This document shows, in pieces, positions 1 through 8,817 of a stretch of 64,000 nucleotides of DNA. The position numbers and the translations under genes are program-made. A model generated the notes under the pieces. It did no database searches and was not told the origin of the DNA. It worked only from the letters and a program-made list of their open reading frames with translations. The number at the start of each line of letters is the position of its first letter. Position 1 is the first letter of the stretch. This DNA comes from Paenibacillus cellulositrophicus (GTDB lineage Bacteria; Bacillota; Bacilli; Paenibacillales; Paenibacillaceae): positions 1,674,001 to 1,738,000 of the forward strand of contig NZ_CP045295.1 in the NCBI RefSeq assembly GCF_009363095.1, given 5' to 3'.

Positions 1-863
1 GCTTCCACGGAATCCAGTACGCGCTGGTTTTCTTCGACTACGTGCCGGGCACGTCTTACGACCGTCTCATCGGCGATAGCATCCTTCAGCGATTCGAACT
101 GATCCGGCGTCAGGCCGGCCAAATACTGAAGCGAAGGCATCTTCGCCTGCAGCTGGGCCAAGGCGGTTTCGCACTGCGAGCGGCGTTCGTTGTAAGCCGA
201 ATCCACCAGGCCTCTGCGCTTGTTCGTATTGCTGATAACCAGCTTGTAGACCCCGGTCTGGAACGGAACATGCTTGTATTCCAACGTGTCGCACATGAGC
301 AGGATCGCGTGGTCCTTCTTCCCGTTCGCGACGGCGAACTGGTCCATGATGCCGCAATTGACGCCGACGTACTGGTTCTCGGCCTTTTGCGACAGGAGCG
401 CAATCTGCACCGTATCTGTACTGCAGCCTTCCATCGACTGCAGCGCATACGAAGTGACCACTTCGATCGAGGCGGAAGAAGATAATCCGGCGCCGTTCGG
501 AATATCGCCGTGATAAAGGATGTCATAGCCTTTCGTTACCGGACAGCCGATATTGGCGTTCTCGACCATGACGCCGACGGCATAGTCCACCCACTCGCCC
601 GTTTTGTGGCTGCCGATTTCCTTGACGGCTAGTTTATATTCATAAGGCAAATTTGTGGAGGCCAGCTGAATCACATCGTCCCCGCGCTCCCGAATGAGCA
701 GCGTCGTGCCGAACTCCAGCGCTGCGGGAAGGACGTAACCTCCGTTATAATCGATATGCTCCCCGATCAGGTTAACCCGGCCCGGAGCATGAAACACACG
801 TACTTCCTCGCTGCTGTCACCGTATTTCGTCATGAATTGCTGTAATAAAGTTTCCGATGTCAT
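1..863 (-). CDS. galK: Galactokinase, C-terminus cut by window edge
   Basis: Phosphorylates D-galactose to galactose 1-phosphate, the first step of the Leloir pathway, in the cytoplasm. About 287 N-terminal residues are visible of a family length near 390. The galactose-binding signature GRVNLIGEHIDYNGG lies at residues 28-42 and the GHMP-kinase ATP loop PNGAGLSSSAS at residues 122-132, with CGIMDQF further on, so the visible part looks intact. The ATG at 863 begins MTSETLLQQF; a purine-rich AAGGAAAGGA lies upstream. It is divergent from an AraC regulator that may control it. The remaining Leloir genes would be expected beyond the left edge. Confidence 0.96.
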   Translation of the reverse strand, partial: MTSETLLQQFMTKYGDSSEEVRVFHAPGRVNLIGEHIDYNGGYVLPAALEFGTTLLIRERGDDVIQLASTNLPYEYKLAVKEIGSHKTGEWVDYAVGVMVENANIGCPVTKGYDILYHGDIPNGAGLSSSASIEVVTSYALQSMEGCSTDTVQIALLSQKAENQYVGVNCGIMDQFAVANGKKDHAILLMCDTLEYKHVPFQTGVYKLVISNTNKRRGLVDSAYNERRSQCETALAQLQAKMPSLQYLAGLTPDQFESLKDAIADETVVRRARHVVEENQRVLDSVE

Positions 864-904
864 AGGGATATGCACCCATCCTTTCCTTATGGTTCTGCTC
901 TTTC

Positions 905-933
905 ATTATAAAAGGACTTCCTGTCCGCGTTAA
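905..933 (-). promoter_or_regulatory. Probable sigma-A promoter of galK
   Basis: On the minus strand a perfect -10 TATAAT (905-910) is preceded by TTAACG (928-933) with a 17-bp spacer, about 40 bp upstream of the galK start. The -35 matches the consensus only in part. This is inferred from sequence alone. Confidence 0.5.
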
Positions 934-1036
934 TGCAATTATGTTGACTGGATATGGATTTATGTGACCTTGGAGAATATAATGGTGTAAGAAGGACCGC
1001 ATTTATTTTGATGTTTGTGAAAGGATCGATGAATCC

Positions 1037-1933
1037 ATGATTCCGCAGGAGACCTACTCCGTTGCTTCAAACCCCGTCTATCATGACGACGGCCCGCTGC
1101 ACGTGCTGTTTGCGGGAGAGAGCCAGACCAGGCCCGTGCATGCCGTCGGGCCAAAAATTTATGATTATTATCTGCTTCATTATGTAGAAGAGGGAAAAGG
1201 GACGTTCCGAACCGAGCAGCGCACCTATGAACTCGGACAAGGAAGCTGCTTCCTCATTCATCCCGGCCAGCTGGTCAGCTACGCCTCCGACGCCGGCGAG
1301 CCTTGGCGCTACCGCTGGACCGCCTTCTCCGGCAGAGAGGCGCAGGGACTCCTGGCGAACGCCGGCTTCGACCCGCTGCATCCGGTGCTCTTTACCGACG
1401 GGGACACCATGATCCCCGGCTCTATTGAACGGATGCAGGAAGCGTTCTATACGAAGCAGGAAAGCGCCGATCTGGCGTCGCTCGGCTATCTGTACCTGAT
1501 CTTCTCGGAAGCGCAGAATATCCTGTCCAGCCATTCCCGGCTGACGGGAACGGAATCGCAGGTGCAGCGGACCGTCAAGCAGATGATCCACTATATGTCA
1601 GCGCAGTACGCCCATCCGGTCTCCATTGAGCAAATGTGCGACAGCCTCGGTTATAATCGGGCCTATCTGTCGCGGATTTTCAAGAAAGAAACCGGCTGCT
1701 CGCCGGTGACCTATTTGCTTAAGCTCCGCATCGATAAGTCGCGCCAGCTGCTGCGCGAACGGCCGGAGCTGTCCATCGAGCAGGTGGCCGCCTCCGTCGG
1801 GCTGACGGACGCCCTGTATTTTTCCCGCCAATTCAAACGGCTGTGCGGGCAGTCCCCGACCGCGTACCGCGCGGTCGTAACGGCTCCGGACCTTGTCGCT
1901 TCCGCCCGGCCGGACTCGCAGCGCGGATCCTAA
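1037..1933 (+). CDS. AraC family transcriptional regulator
   Basis: A 298-residue regulator with an N-terminal cupin-like ligand-binding half and a C-terminal double helix-turn-helix AraC domain (about residues 185-285). Recognisable parts are SIEQMCDSLGYNRAYLSRIF in the first helix-turn-helix, then KETGCSPVTYL, and IEQVAASVGLTDALYFSRQF in the second. Such proteins usually sense a sugar. It is divergent from galK across a 173-bp gap, so control of galactose use is the natural inference, though not shown. The ATG at 1037 has only a distant AAAGGA as ribosome binding site. The tail after the second helix-turn-helix is a low-complexity stretch. Confidence 0.9.
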   Translation: MIPQETYSVASNPVYHDDGPLHVLFAGESQTRPVHAVGPKIYDYYLLHYVEEGKGTFRTEQRTYELGQGSCFLIHPGQLVSYASDAGEPWRYRWTAFSGREAQGLLANAGFDPLHPVLFTDGDTMIPGSIERMQEAFYTKQESADLASLGYLYLIFSEAQNILSSHSRLTGTESQVQRTVKQMIHYMSAQYAHPVSIEQMCDSLGYNRAYLSRIFKKETGCSPVTYLLKLRIDKSRQLLRERPELSIEQVAASVGLTDALYFSRQFKRLCGQSPTAYRAVVTAPDLVASARPDSQRGS

Positions 1934-1943
1934 GCGCCAGGCA

Positions 1944-2048
1944 CACAATAACCCGCATGCCCTGCCCTCTGGCAGACAAGCGGGTTATTGTGAGTTAGGC
2001 CCATGATAAGCGGGTTATTCCGATTAAGAGCCAGACAAGTGAGTTATT
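1944..2048. repeat. Hairpin plus three 30-bp-phased direct repeats
   Basis: A perfect 13-bp inverted repeat (CACAATAACCCGC at 1944-1956, partner at 1980-1992) follows the AraC gene and could act as its terminator, although no T-run follows. The right arm is also the first of three direct repeats of AAGCGGGTTATT (1978-1989, 2008-2019, and AAGTGAGTTATT at 2037-2048), spaced 30 and 29 bp apart. The remainder up to 2199 shows nothing recognisable. Confidence 0.6.
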
Positions 2049-2199
2049 CCGCGTAACGCGTAAGATGTGCGTAAAATTAATCCAAGCCGGTCATACAACT
2101 GGTATACGCGCAAGGTCAACCGCAGGATGGTCGCTAATATGGACTTAAGTTTCCGTCACCGGAATTTGCCTCTCATCGATCCGCAGGATATACACAGGA

Positions 2200-3204
2200 T
2201 TAGGATTCGCTTTCCGTTTTCAAAATCGCCTCGATCCGGTCCAGCTCTTCCTTGCTGAATTCCTGATTCTTCAGTGCAGCCACGTTGTCTTCGATCTGGC
2301 TGACGCGGCTGGCTCCGATCAGTGCTGAAGTCACGCGCCCTCCGCGCAGCACCCAGGCCAGCGCCAGTTGGGCCAGGCTTTGGCCGCGGGCGGCGGCAAG
2401 CTGGTTCAGCGCCCGAATTTTGCGAAGCACATCCGGCGTAATGTTGCCCTCGTTCAGGAAGACCGACGGGCTCGCGGCACGCGAATCTTCCGGAATGCCG
2501 TTCAGGTATTTGTTCGTCAGCAGCCCTTGAGCCAGCGGGGTAAAGGCAATCGTGCCGATCCCCTGCTCATCCAGCACGTCCTGCAGGCCGTTCTCGATCC
2601 AGCGGTTCAGCATGGAATAGCTTGGCTGATGGATCAAGAGCGGCGTTCCCAGCTGCTTCAGGATTGCGGCGGCTTCCGCCGTCTGCTCCGCCGAATAATT
2701 CGAAATGCCGACGTACAGCGCTTTACCGGAACGCACAATATGGTCAAGCGCCATCATTGTTTCTTCCAGTGGAGTATCGGGGTCAAAGCGGTGCGAATAA
2801 AAAATGTCGACATAATCGAGACCCATCCGCTTTAAGCTTTGATCCAGGCTGGAGACGAGATACTTGCGTGATCCCCACTCCCCATAAGGACCCGGCCACA
2901 TGTAATACCCGGCTTTGGACGAAATAATCAATTCATCCCGGTGGCTCTTCAGGTCTTGGGCCAGAATCCGGCCAAACGTTTCTTCCGCCGAGCCTGGTGG
3001 AGGACCGTAGTTGTTCGCTAGATCAAAGTGGGTAATTCCTAAATCAAACGAGCGGGTGATCATATTCCGCGCATTTTCGTACGTATTGATTCCGCCAAAA
3101 TTATGCCAGAGTCCCAGCGATATGGCCGGGAGCTTCAGTCCCGAACGGCCACAGCGGTTATAAGTCATCTCTTCATAACGTGATTCGCTTGGTGTATATG
3201 CCAT
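2200..3204 (-). CDS. Aldo/keto reductase, YghZ/GPR type
   Basis: A 334-residue NADPH-dependent reductase closely resembling E. coli YghZ (L-glyceraldehyde 3-phosphate reductase), which detoxifies reactive aldehydes. Family landmarks are LSLGLWHNFG-like residues near 30, THFDLANNYGPPPGSAEE (about 58-75, catalytic Asp and Tyr), ISSKAGYYMWPGPYG (catalytic Lys), YVDIFYSHR (catalytic His) and a C-terminal cofactor loop SALIGASRVSQIEDN. The barrel appears complete. It stands alone between an AraC gene and a sirtuin gene and has no evident operon partner. The physiological substrate cannot be read from the sequence. Confidence 0.93.
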   Translation of the reverse strand: MAYTPSESRYEEMTYNRCGRSGLKLPAISLGLWHNFGGINTYENARNMITRSFDLGITHFDLANNYGPPPGSAEETFGRILAQDLKSHRDELIISSKAGYYMWPGPYGEWGSRKYLVSSLDQSLKRMGLDYVDIFYSHRFDPDTPLEETMMALDHIVRSGKALYVGISNYSAEQTAEAAAILKQLGTPLLIHQPSYSMLNRWIENGLQDVLDEQGIGTIAFTPLAQGLLTNKYLNGIPEDSRAASPSVFLNEGNITPDVLRKIRALNQLAAARGQSLAQLALAWVLRGGRVTSALIGASRVSQIEDNVAALKNQEFSKEELDRIEAILKTESES

Positions 3205-3382
3205 TGATATCCGCCCTTCTCTCTCACGGTTAATAGACTACTAGAACCATCATAAATCCTCGGCAAGGCATTTGACAAGAAACCGATTACACGGGCTGGA
3301 GGTCCCGGCTAATATCCTTCCTGTTAAAAAGGGGTGGACTAAGCTGTTACCACGCTTACCGCGCTATGAACATCTGCCACCA

Positions 3383-4144
3383 TTAAATACCCAGTTTCCG
3401 CTCCACCTGCTCCATCACTTCGCCGATTTTATCAGCGATCAGCAGATCCGCTTTGCGGTCATATGGAGTAGGGTCCATATTCAGGAGGACGGTGCGGCTT
3501 CCTTGAAAATAGGACACCAGGTCCGCTGCCGGCTGAACCGTCAGAGAGGTGCCGCCGATGATGAGCAGATCCGCCTGGGAGATTGCCTCCACCGCACCAA
3601 AGAGCACCTGCTGGTCCAGCGGCTCCTCGTACAGGACGACGTCGGGCTTGATGATCCCGCTGCAGCTTGGGCAGCGCGGAACGAGCTTGTTCGTCGCCAT
3701 GATGTGCTCCAGGTCGTAAAACGCCCCGCAGCCCATGCAGTAGTTCCGGTGAACAGAACCGTGCAGCTCCAGCACCTCTTTGCTTCCCGCCTTCTGATGC
3801 AATCCGTCGATGTTCTGGGTCACGACAGCCTTCAGCTTGCCGGCTTGCTCCAGCTTGGCCAGCATCCGGTGGCAGCCGTTCGGGGCCGCATCGGGATGCA
3901 GCATTTTGCTGCGGTAAAAATCAAAGAACACCTCGGGAAGCTTCATAAAAAAGGACCGGCTCAGCATTTGCTCCGGCGGGTATGGCAGATGCTGTTCGGT
4001 CTGATACAGCCCGGCGGCGGAACGGAAGTCGGGAATGCCGCTTTCCGTCGACGTTCCCGCTCCACCGAAAAAAACGATATTGCCGCTTTGTTCAATCCAA
4101 GAGGCAAGCGTATCTATGTTCTGCACGATATGGTGCACCTCCAC
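3383..4144 (-). CDS. cobB: Sir2-family NAD-dependent protein deacylase
   Basis: A 253-residue sirtuin that removes acyl groups from protein lysines using NAD. The Rossmann motif GAGTSTESGIPDFRS is at 28-42, TQNIDGLH at 109-116, the catalytic His of LHGSVHRNYC at 128, and four zinc-binding cysteines at 136, 139, 158 and 161. The later GGTSLTVQPA NAD-binding segment is also present. Length and motif order match bacterial class III sirtuins. It lies downstream of eda on the same strand with a 181-bp gap, so it is probably transcribed separately. Targets are unknown. Confidence 0.95.
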   Translation of the reverse strand: MEVHHIVQNIDTLASWIEQSGNIVFFGGAGTSTESGIPDFRSAAGLYQTEQHLPYPPEQMLSRSFFMKLPEVFFDFYRSKMLHPDAAPNGCHRMLAKLEQAGKLKAVVTQNIDGLHQKAGSKEVLELHGSVHRNYCMGCGAFYDLEHIMATNKLVPRCPSCSGIIKPDVVLYEEPLDQQVLFGAVEAISQADLLIIGGTSLTVQPAADLVSYFQGSRTVLLNMDPTPYDRKADLLIADKIGEVMEQVERKLGI

Positions 4145-4325
4145 AAGTGTTGGTCCTTTTGATCCGATCCGCGGCTTCTCGCTTCATATGGAATAAGGGA
4201 CCAGCCCGCCTCCACATGCGGGACGGCAGGCTGTATGGTGTAGTACCCGTTACGATCGGGTTTGATTCACAATGCTTGGGTTTTACTTATGATACAATGA
4301 TTCCGCCCACAACATTCCGGCCGGC

Positions 4326-4994
4326 TTACAGCTCCGACTTTGCCTTGCGGTAAGCCTCCATGTACTGCTCTGCTTTCGTTCGGACATGGCTTAAATCCCC
4401 AGTCTTCACAGCCTCGTTGGTCAGGTCCGAGCCGATGCCCACGGCCACCGCCCCGCCTTTGATCCAGTCGCCGAGATTGGACAGCGATACGCCGCCTGTC
4501 GGCATAAAGTCCGCTTGAGGCAGAGGCCCCTTCATCGTCTTGATGATAGACGGATCGTACAGGCTGCCAGGGAACAGCTTCACGATGTCGACCCCGAGCT
4601 CGAGTGCCTGCTGCACTTCGGCGATCGTCATGACGCCAGGCAGAATCGGCACCCGGTACAAATTGCACAGCTTAACCGTGTCGGGATTCAGCGAAGGACC
4701 GACGACAAACTGGGCTCCGGCCATGATGGAAGCGCGCGCCGTCTGAGGCTCCAGCACCGTTCCCGCTCCGATGATGGCGAATTTGTCCGGGTCGCTCGTT
4801 TCCCAGCTGTACATCCGGCTGAGCTTCTCGATCGCATGCAGCGCTCCCGGCACGGTCAGCGTAACTTCGATGACCTTGATCCCGCCGGCAATCGCCGCCT
4901 CCGCCATGTCAAACACCTGATCGGCCGAATCTCCGCGCAGAACGGCAACGACGCCGTTATCGATAATTTTTTGCAAAAGCTGGATTTTTTTCAC
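4326..4994 (-). CDS. eda: KDPG/KHG aldolase
   Basis: A 222-residue class I aldolase that splits 2-keto-3-deoxy-6-phosphogluconate into pyruvate and glyceraldehyde 3-phosphate, and may also act on 4-hydroxy-2-oxoglutarate. The Schiff-base lysine is in VKLFPGS (Lys139), with the catalytic Glu in VIEVTLT (about 43) and Arg20 in AVLRGDS. The FMPTGGV phosphate loop follows. It lies 79 bp downstream of the KDG kinase gene on the same strand, so the two form an operon carrying KDG through KDPG to central metabolites. Confidence 0.95.
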   Translation of the reverse strand: MKKIQLLQKIIDNGVVAVLRGDSADQVFDMAEAAIAGGIKVIEVTLTVPGALHAIEKLSRMYSWETSDPDKFAIIGAGTVLEPQTARASIMAGAQFVVGPSLNPDTVKLCNLYRVPILPGVMTIAEVQQALELGVDIVKLFPGSLYDPSIIKTMKGPLPQADFMPTGGVSLSNLGDWIKGGAVAVGIGSDLTNEAVKTGDLSHVRTKAEQYMEAYRKAKSEL

Positions 4995-5073
4995 AATGAC
5001 CGCTCCTTTTGTTCATTATATGGAAAAGCCTGAAAGATGTCTATTTCCAGAGTACCCCCTGCAATCTTTCGCC

Positions 5074-6042
5074 TTATCTCTCGATATGCGCCTTGTTGCC
5101 GAGCTTCGCCTCGACCTGCTCCCAAGTCGGAAGCGCTTCCCAATCACCCACGGCCTGAATAACCATGGATCCGGTTAAATTCCCCAGACGGGTCGCTTCC
5201 ACGGCGCTTTCGCCCTTCAATAGCCCGGCGATAAATCCGGCACAGAAGCCGTCACCCGCTCCGACGGTATCCAGTACATTGTCGGCTTTGAAGTACGGAA
5301 CCTCCGTTACGTTCCCCTGCTCCAGCACATAAGTCAGGTCAGGACCGCCTTTGACGATCGATACGGCTTTCAGTTTGGAAAGGCTTGCAAAAATCGCCGC
5401 GTCATTGTCCGTATCGTACAGCAGCCTCAGCTCGTCGAGGCCCGGTAAAAAGTAATCTGCCTTTTCGGCCAGACGCAGCAGCACGCCCCGCGCCTCTTCC
5501 AGGCTCCACAGCTTCAGGCGGAGATTGGGGTCAAAGCTGATTTTGACGCCGGCTGCCGCGGCGATGTCTATAGCCGCTTCGACGCAGGCCAGTCCGGACG
5601 GGCTGATCGCCGCCGTAATGCCGGTCACGTGCAAAATTTTGGCCCCGGCAATATAGGAAGCATTCAGCTGATCCGGCTGCATCCGGCTTGCCGCGGAGCC
5701 TTTCCGATAATAGTATACCGATGTGCGGCCGGCCGTATTTTCACGGATCATCATGCCTGTTGGCGCGTCAACGCCGCGGACCGTTTGCGACACGTCTACG
5801 CCTTCGCCTCGGATCGACTTGTAAATCATGTCCCCGAGAGGATCCTTTCCCAGCGCCCCGAACCAACCTGAAGTGTGACCCAGACGGGCGACGCCGATGG
5901 CAACATTGCTCTCCGCTCCGCCAAAGGATTTATGTAAGGTGGAAGCATACTCCAGGCCGCGGGAATCCTGCGCCGTGAACAGCCCCATGCTTTCTCCGAA
6001 CGTGACAAGCTCGGGTGATCCAGGTAGGTTACTATCCTGCAT
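5074..6042 (-). CDS. kdgK: 2-keto-3-deoxygluconate kinase (PfkB family)
   Basis: A 322-residue PfkB/ribokinase-type kinase. The N-terminal GESMGLF and GGAESNVAIGVARLG motifs and the C-terminal DTVGAGDGFCAGF anion-hole/catalytic motif (Asp near residue 270) are intact. KDG kinase is preferred over other sugars because eda follows directly; together they convert KDG, from pectin or hexuronates, to pyruvate and glyceraldehyde 3-phosphate. The ATG is preceded by GGGGAAG and by a well-spaced promoter. No uronate genes are visible in this window, so the KDG source must be encoded elsewhere. Confidence 0.92.
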   Translation of the reverse strand: MQDSNLPGSPELVTFGESMGLFTAQDSRGLEYASTLHKSFGGAESNVAIGVARLGHTSGWFGALGKDPLGDMIYKSIRGEGVDVSQTVRGVDAPTGMMIRENTAGRTSVYYYRKGSAASRMQPDQLNASYIAGAKILHVTGITAAISPSGLACVEAAIDIAAAAGVKISFDPNLRLKLWSLEEARGVLLRLAEKADYFLPGLDELRLLYDTDNDAAIFASLSKLKAVSIVKGGPDLTYVLEQGNVTEVPYFKADNVLDTVGAGDGFCAGFIAGLLKGESAVEATRLGNLTGSMVIQAVGDWEALPTWEQVEAKLGNKAHIER

Positions 6043-6077
6043 GTTTTCTTCCCCTTTCCGTTACTTGGTCTGTCCCT

Positions 6078-6106
6078 ATTGTCAGCGGAGGAAGAAGGGT
6101 TGTCAA
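6078..6106 (-). promoter_or_regulatory. Probable promoter of kdgK-eda
   Basis: Minus strand: consensus -35 TTGACA (6101-6106), 17-bp spacer, and GACAAT at the -10 position (6078-6083), about 36 bp upstream of the kdgK start. No clear operator palindrome overlaps it. Confidence 0.55.
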
Positions 6107-6287
6107 TATGTAACAATTGAAGCGGAGCCGTATTTCTCTCCTCCTCTCCACGGGCTTATCCGCTAGGGCTGATCCGATAGGCCTTCTTCCGACGGGGCTG
6201 TATCCAAGCAAGTTATTTACCAATGATTTCATAATTTAATTGTTTCAATCCAAAAAAGCCGTGGTAAGTAAAGGATGCGCGCAACTA

Positions 6288-6381
6288 ATATAGAGTGAAC
6301 TAAGGCTAACGTCATCCGCGCTTTCTCCGGAAGGCGGGTACGGACTTCAGGTCCGGAGGTACACTTTAGTTCAATCTATAT
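6288..6381. repeat. 94-bp element with ATATAGATTGAACTAA-type terminal inverted repeats
   Basis: Arms at 6288-6303 and 6366-6381 are 16-bp inverted repeats with one mismatch (ATATAGAGTGAACTAA against the reverse complement of TTAGTTCAATCTATAT). The interior contains a small hairpin (CGGAC-TTCAG-GTCCG). Related arms occur at 31836-31934 and 42901-42960. It could be a miniature repeat or MITE-like element, or a structured leader of the KGG gene; the sequence alone does not decide. Confidence 0.65.
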
Positions 6382-6415
6382 CAATCAAAAAATACTTTCC
6401 AAGGAGTGATTTGAA

Positions 6416-6667
6416 ATGGCACGTAACAACGATAATAACGGTAAAATGAGCAGAGAAGAAGCAGGTCGTATGGGCGGGGAAGCAACGGCCAAAAATCATG
6501 ACAAGGAATTTTATCAGGAAATCGGCCGCAAAGGCGGCGAAGCCACTTCCAAAAACCATGACCGTGAATTTTATCAGGAGATCGGCCAAAAAGGCGGCGA
6601 AGCCACTTCCGAGTCTCACGATAAGGACTTCTACAAAGAAATCGGCCGCAAGGGCGGCAAAAACTAA
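6416..6667 (+). CDS. KGG-repeat stress protein (GsiB/YciG-like)
   Basis: An 83-residue, very hydrophilic protein built of about three and a half 20-residue repeats ending in GGEAT, each carrying (R/K)-K/M-GG and HD(K/R)(E/D)FYQEIG. This matches the KGG repeat family, which includes B. subtilis general stress protein GsiB and E. coli YciG. These proteins resemble LEA-type desiccation proteins and are assumed to protect the cytoplasm under stress. A strong AAGGAGTGA precedes the ATG and an inverted-repeat element lies just upstream. The DNA repeats follow the protein repeats. B. subtilis GsiB is longer (five repeats). Confidence 0.9.
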   Translation: MARNNDNNGKMSREEAGRMGGEATAKNHDKEFYQEIGRKGGEATSKNHDREFYQEIGQKGGEATSESHDKDFYKEIGRKGGKN

Positions 6668-6715
6668 TCCCTGCCTGACCATCAGCCAACAACAAGTGAT
6701 TGATTGACATAAGCC

Positions 6716-6755
6716 AAAAGGCACCTTCATTCCCAGCGAATGGAAGGTGCCTTTT
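6716..6755 (+). terminator. Rho-independent terminator of the KGG gene
   Basis: A 13-bp stem (AAAAGGCACCTTC paired with its complement) encloses a short loop and ends in a CTTTTCCT tail, 50 bp after the stop codon. Confidence 0.85.
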
Positions 6756-6921
6756 CCTGTTCGCCTGCCTGGGCCTAAAGTTCCCCGAATCTTTCGAACC
6801 ATTGCTAGAAAAAGCTTTCATTTTGTGATAGACTCATTTAAAACCGTTTCGTTTTATACGGGCACTTTCATAGTTAACCGCGCTAAAGCGCGATACTTAC
6901 AGTTAGGGGGAAAAAGACATC

Positions 6922-8607
6922 ATGGCAGCTAATAAAATGCGCTCTGACATGATCAAGAAGGGCTTTGACCGCGCGCCTCACCGCAGCTTGCTCCGCGCGG
7001 CGGGCGTGAAAGAGGAGGATTTCGGCAAGCCGTTTATCGCCGTGTGCAACTCATACATCGATATCGTTCCCGGCCACGTCCACCTTCAGGAATTCGGTAA
7101 ATTGGTCAAGGAGGCCATCCGCGAAGCCGGAGGCGTTCCGTTTGAATTCAACACGATCGGCGTTGATGACGGCATCGCCATGGGGCATATCGGCATGCGT
7201 TATTCCCTGCCGAGCCGCGAAATCATCGCCGACTCGCTCGAAACCGTCGTCTCTGCACACTGGTTCGACGGCATGGTCTGCATTCCGAACTGTGACAAAA
7301 TTACGCCAGGCATGCTGATGGGCGCGCTGCGCGTCAACATCCCTACGATCTTCGTCAGCGGCGGTCCGATGAAGGCCGGCGTAGACAGCAAAGGACGCCG
7401 CCTGTCCCTGACATCCGTATTCGAAGGCGTCGGTGCCCACCAAGTCGGCAAAATCAGCGACGACGATCTGCTGGAGCTCGAACAATACGGCTGTCCTACC
7501 TGCGGTTCCTGTTCGGGCATGTTCACCGCGAACTCCATGAATTGTCTGGCCGAAGCCCTCGGACTGGCAATGCCGGGCAACGGCACGATTCTGGCGGTAG
7601 CCGAAGAACGCAGAGAGTTCGTCAAGCAATCTGCACGCCAGCTGATGGAACTCGTGAAGATGGACCTGAAGCCGCGTGACATCGTGACCAAGGAATCCAT
7701 CGACAACGCCTTTGCGCTCGACATGGCCATGGGCGGCTCCACGAACACCGTGCTTCACACCCTGGCTCTCGCTCAAGAAGCCGGCATCGATTATCCGCTG
7801 GAGCGGATCAATGAAGTCGCCAACCGCGTGCCGCATATCTCCAAGCTCGCACCGGCTTCGGATTACTTCATCGAAGACGTTCATACCGCAGGCGGCGTAA
7901 GCGCCGTGCTGAACGAGCTGCTCAAGAAGCCGGGCGCATTGTACGGCGACCGCATGACGGTTACCGGCAAGACGCTGGCCGAGAACGTGGCCGGCTGCGA
8001 AATCCAGGACAAAAACGTCATCCATCCGATCGATCAGCCATACTCCGAGCGTGGAGGCCTGGCGGTGCTCTACGGCAACCTGGCTCCGGAAGGATCCATC
8101 ATCAAAGTCGGCGCCGTGGATCCATCCGTCGGCGGCTATCATAAAGGTCCTGCCATCTGCTTCGACTCCCAGGAAGAGGCGCTGGAAGGCATCGCGAACG
8201 GCAAGGTTAAAGAAGGCCACGTCGTCGTTATTCGTTACGAAGGACCTAAAGGCGGTCCGGGCATGCCGGAAATGCTGGCGCCTACGTCCCAAATCGTCGG
8301 CATGGGCCTTGGAGCCAAAGTCGGCCTGATCACGGACGGACGCTTCTCCGGCGCATCCCGCGGGATCAGTATCGGCCACATCTCTCCGGAAGCAGCTGAG
8401 GGCGGTCCGATCGCCTTCGTCGAAGACGGAGACATCATCGAGCTCGACCTGAATAACCGCAAAATCGAGCTTCTTGTCAGCGACGAAGTGCTGGCCGAGC
8501 GCCGCACCCATTGGAAAGGCTTCGAGCCGAAGGTGAAAACAGGCTATCTCGCCCGTTATTCTAAGCTCGTCACCAACGCCAGCCAAGGTGGCGTCATGAA
8601 AATCTAA
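6922..8607 (+). CDS. ilvD: Dihydroxy-acid dehydratase
   Basis: A 561-residue iron-sulfur dehydratase of branched-chain amino-acid and pantothenate synthesis; it converts 2,3-dihydroxyisovalerate and 2,3-dihydroxy-3-methylvalerate to the 2-oxoacids. Family motifs are the first cluster cysteine in [17 protein letters not shown] near 120, [16 protein letters not shown] near 192-207, and [19 protein letters not shown] near the C-terminus. The length is typical. The gene is monocistronic, with its own terminator; no T-box leader is seen. A small hairpin (CGCGCT-AA-AGCGCG, 6879-6892) sits just before the AGTTAGGGGGA ribosome binding site and could modulate translation. Confidence 0.97.
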   Translation: MAANKMRSDMIKKGFDRAPHRSLLRAAGVKEEDFGKPFIAVCNSYIDIVPGHVHLQEFGKLVKEAIREAGGVPFEFNTIGVDDGIAMGHIGMRYSLPSREIIADSLETVVSAHWFDGMVCIPNCDKITPGMLMGALRVNIPTIFVSGGPMKAGVDSKGRRLSLTSVFEGVGAHQVGKISDDDLLELEQYGCPTCGSCSGMFTANSMNCLAEALGLAMPGNGTILAVAEERREFVKQSARQLMELVKMDLKPRDIVTKESIDNAFALDMAMGGSTNTVLHTLALAQEAGIDYPLERINEVANRVPHISKLAPASDYFIEDVHTAGGVSAVLNELLKKPGALYGDRMTVTGKTLAENVAGCEIQDKNVIHPIDQPYSERGGLAVLYGNLAPEGSIIKVGAVDPSVGGYHKGPAICFDSQEEALEGIANGKVKEGHVVVIRYEGPKGGPGMPEMLAPTSQIVGMGLGAKVGLITDGRFSGASRGISIGHISPEAAEGGPIAFVEDGDIIELDLNNRKIELLVSDEVLAERRTHWKGFEPKVKTGYLARYSKLVTNASQGGVMKI

Positions 8608-8637
8608 TCCACTCCGCATCGAAGTGAGATGCATCCG

Positions 8638-8680
8638 AGGTGCTTCATAAGTCGCTCCGACTTATGAAGCACCTTTTTTA
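8638..8680 (+). terminator. Terminator of ilvD
   Basis: A perfect 17-bp stem (AGGTGCTTCATAAGTCG and complement) with a three-base loop is followed by a run of seven T, 30 bp after the stop codon. Confidence 0.92.
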
Positions 8681-8738
8681 TATAAAGCATAAAGCTTTAA
8701 ATAGTAAGGCTGCTTCATTCGTTTTCCGGTTCACCAAC

Positions 8739-8786
8739 AAAAGGGCTGTCTCCAGCTGCGGTCTTTACCACAGCCGGGACAGCCCC
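8739..8786 (-). terminator. Terminator of the polysaccharide deacetylase gene
   Basis: On the minus strand a long, slightly interrupted stem (GGGCTGTC... paired with ...GACAGCCC, 8743-8785) is followed by TTTTG, 32 bp past the stop codon. Confidence 0.8.
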
Positions 8787-8817
8787 GATCCATATTTTCG
8801 TATAAGTGCTGTTTGAT

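Larger units (their letters stand above)
6043..6415. other. Intergenic region between kdgK and the KGG gene
   Basis: A 373-bp gap between divergent genes. It holds the kdgK promoter at the left and a 94-bp inverted-repeat element at the right, which ends about 20 bp before the ribosome binding site of the KGG gene. Nothing recognisable is seen between 6110 and 6285 apart from AT-rich sequence. Confidence 0.6.

Noticed and set aside
6242..6268. GTTTCA and GGTAAG words that resemble a sigma-B promoter ahead of the KGG stress gene
   Set aside because: Only partial matches; many Paenibacillus species lack sigma-B; it is too far (about 150 bp) from the start.
6440..6667. About 60-bp repeating DNA in the KGG gene, looks like a short CRISPR-like repeat
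   Set aside because: The repeats are in-frame coding repeats of a known KGG protein family; no spacers, no cas genes.
7051..8634. Minus-strand open frame of about 527 codons opposite ilvD
   Set aside because: Antisense shadow; ilvD is complete with all family motifs.
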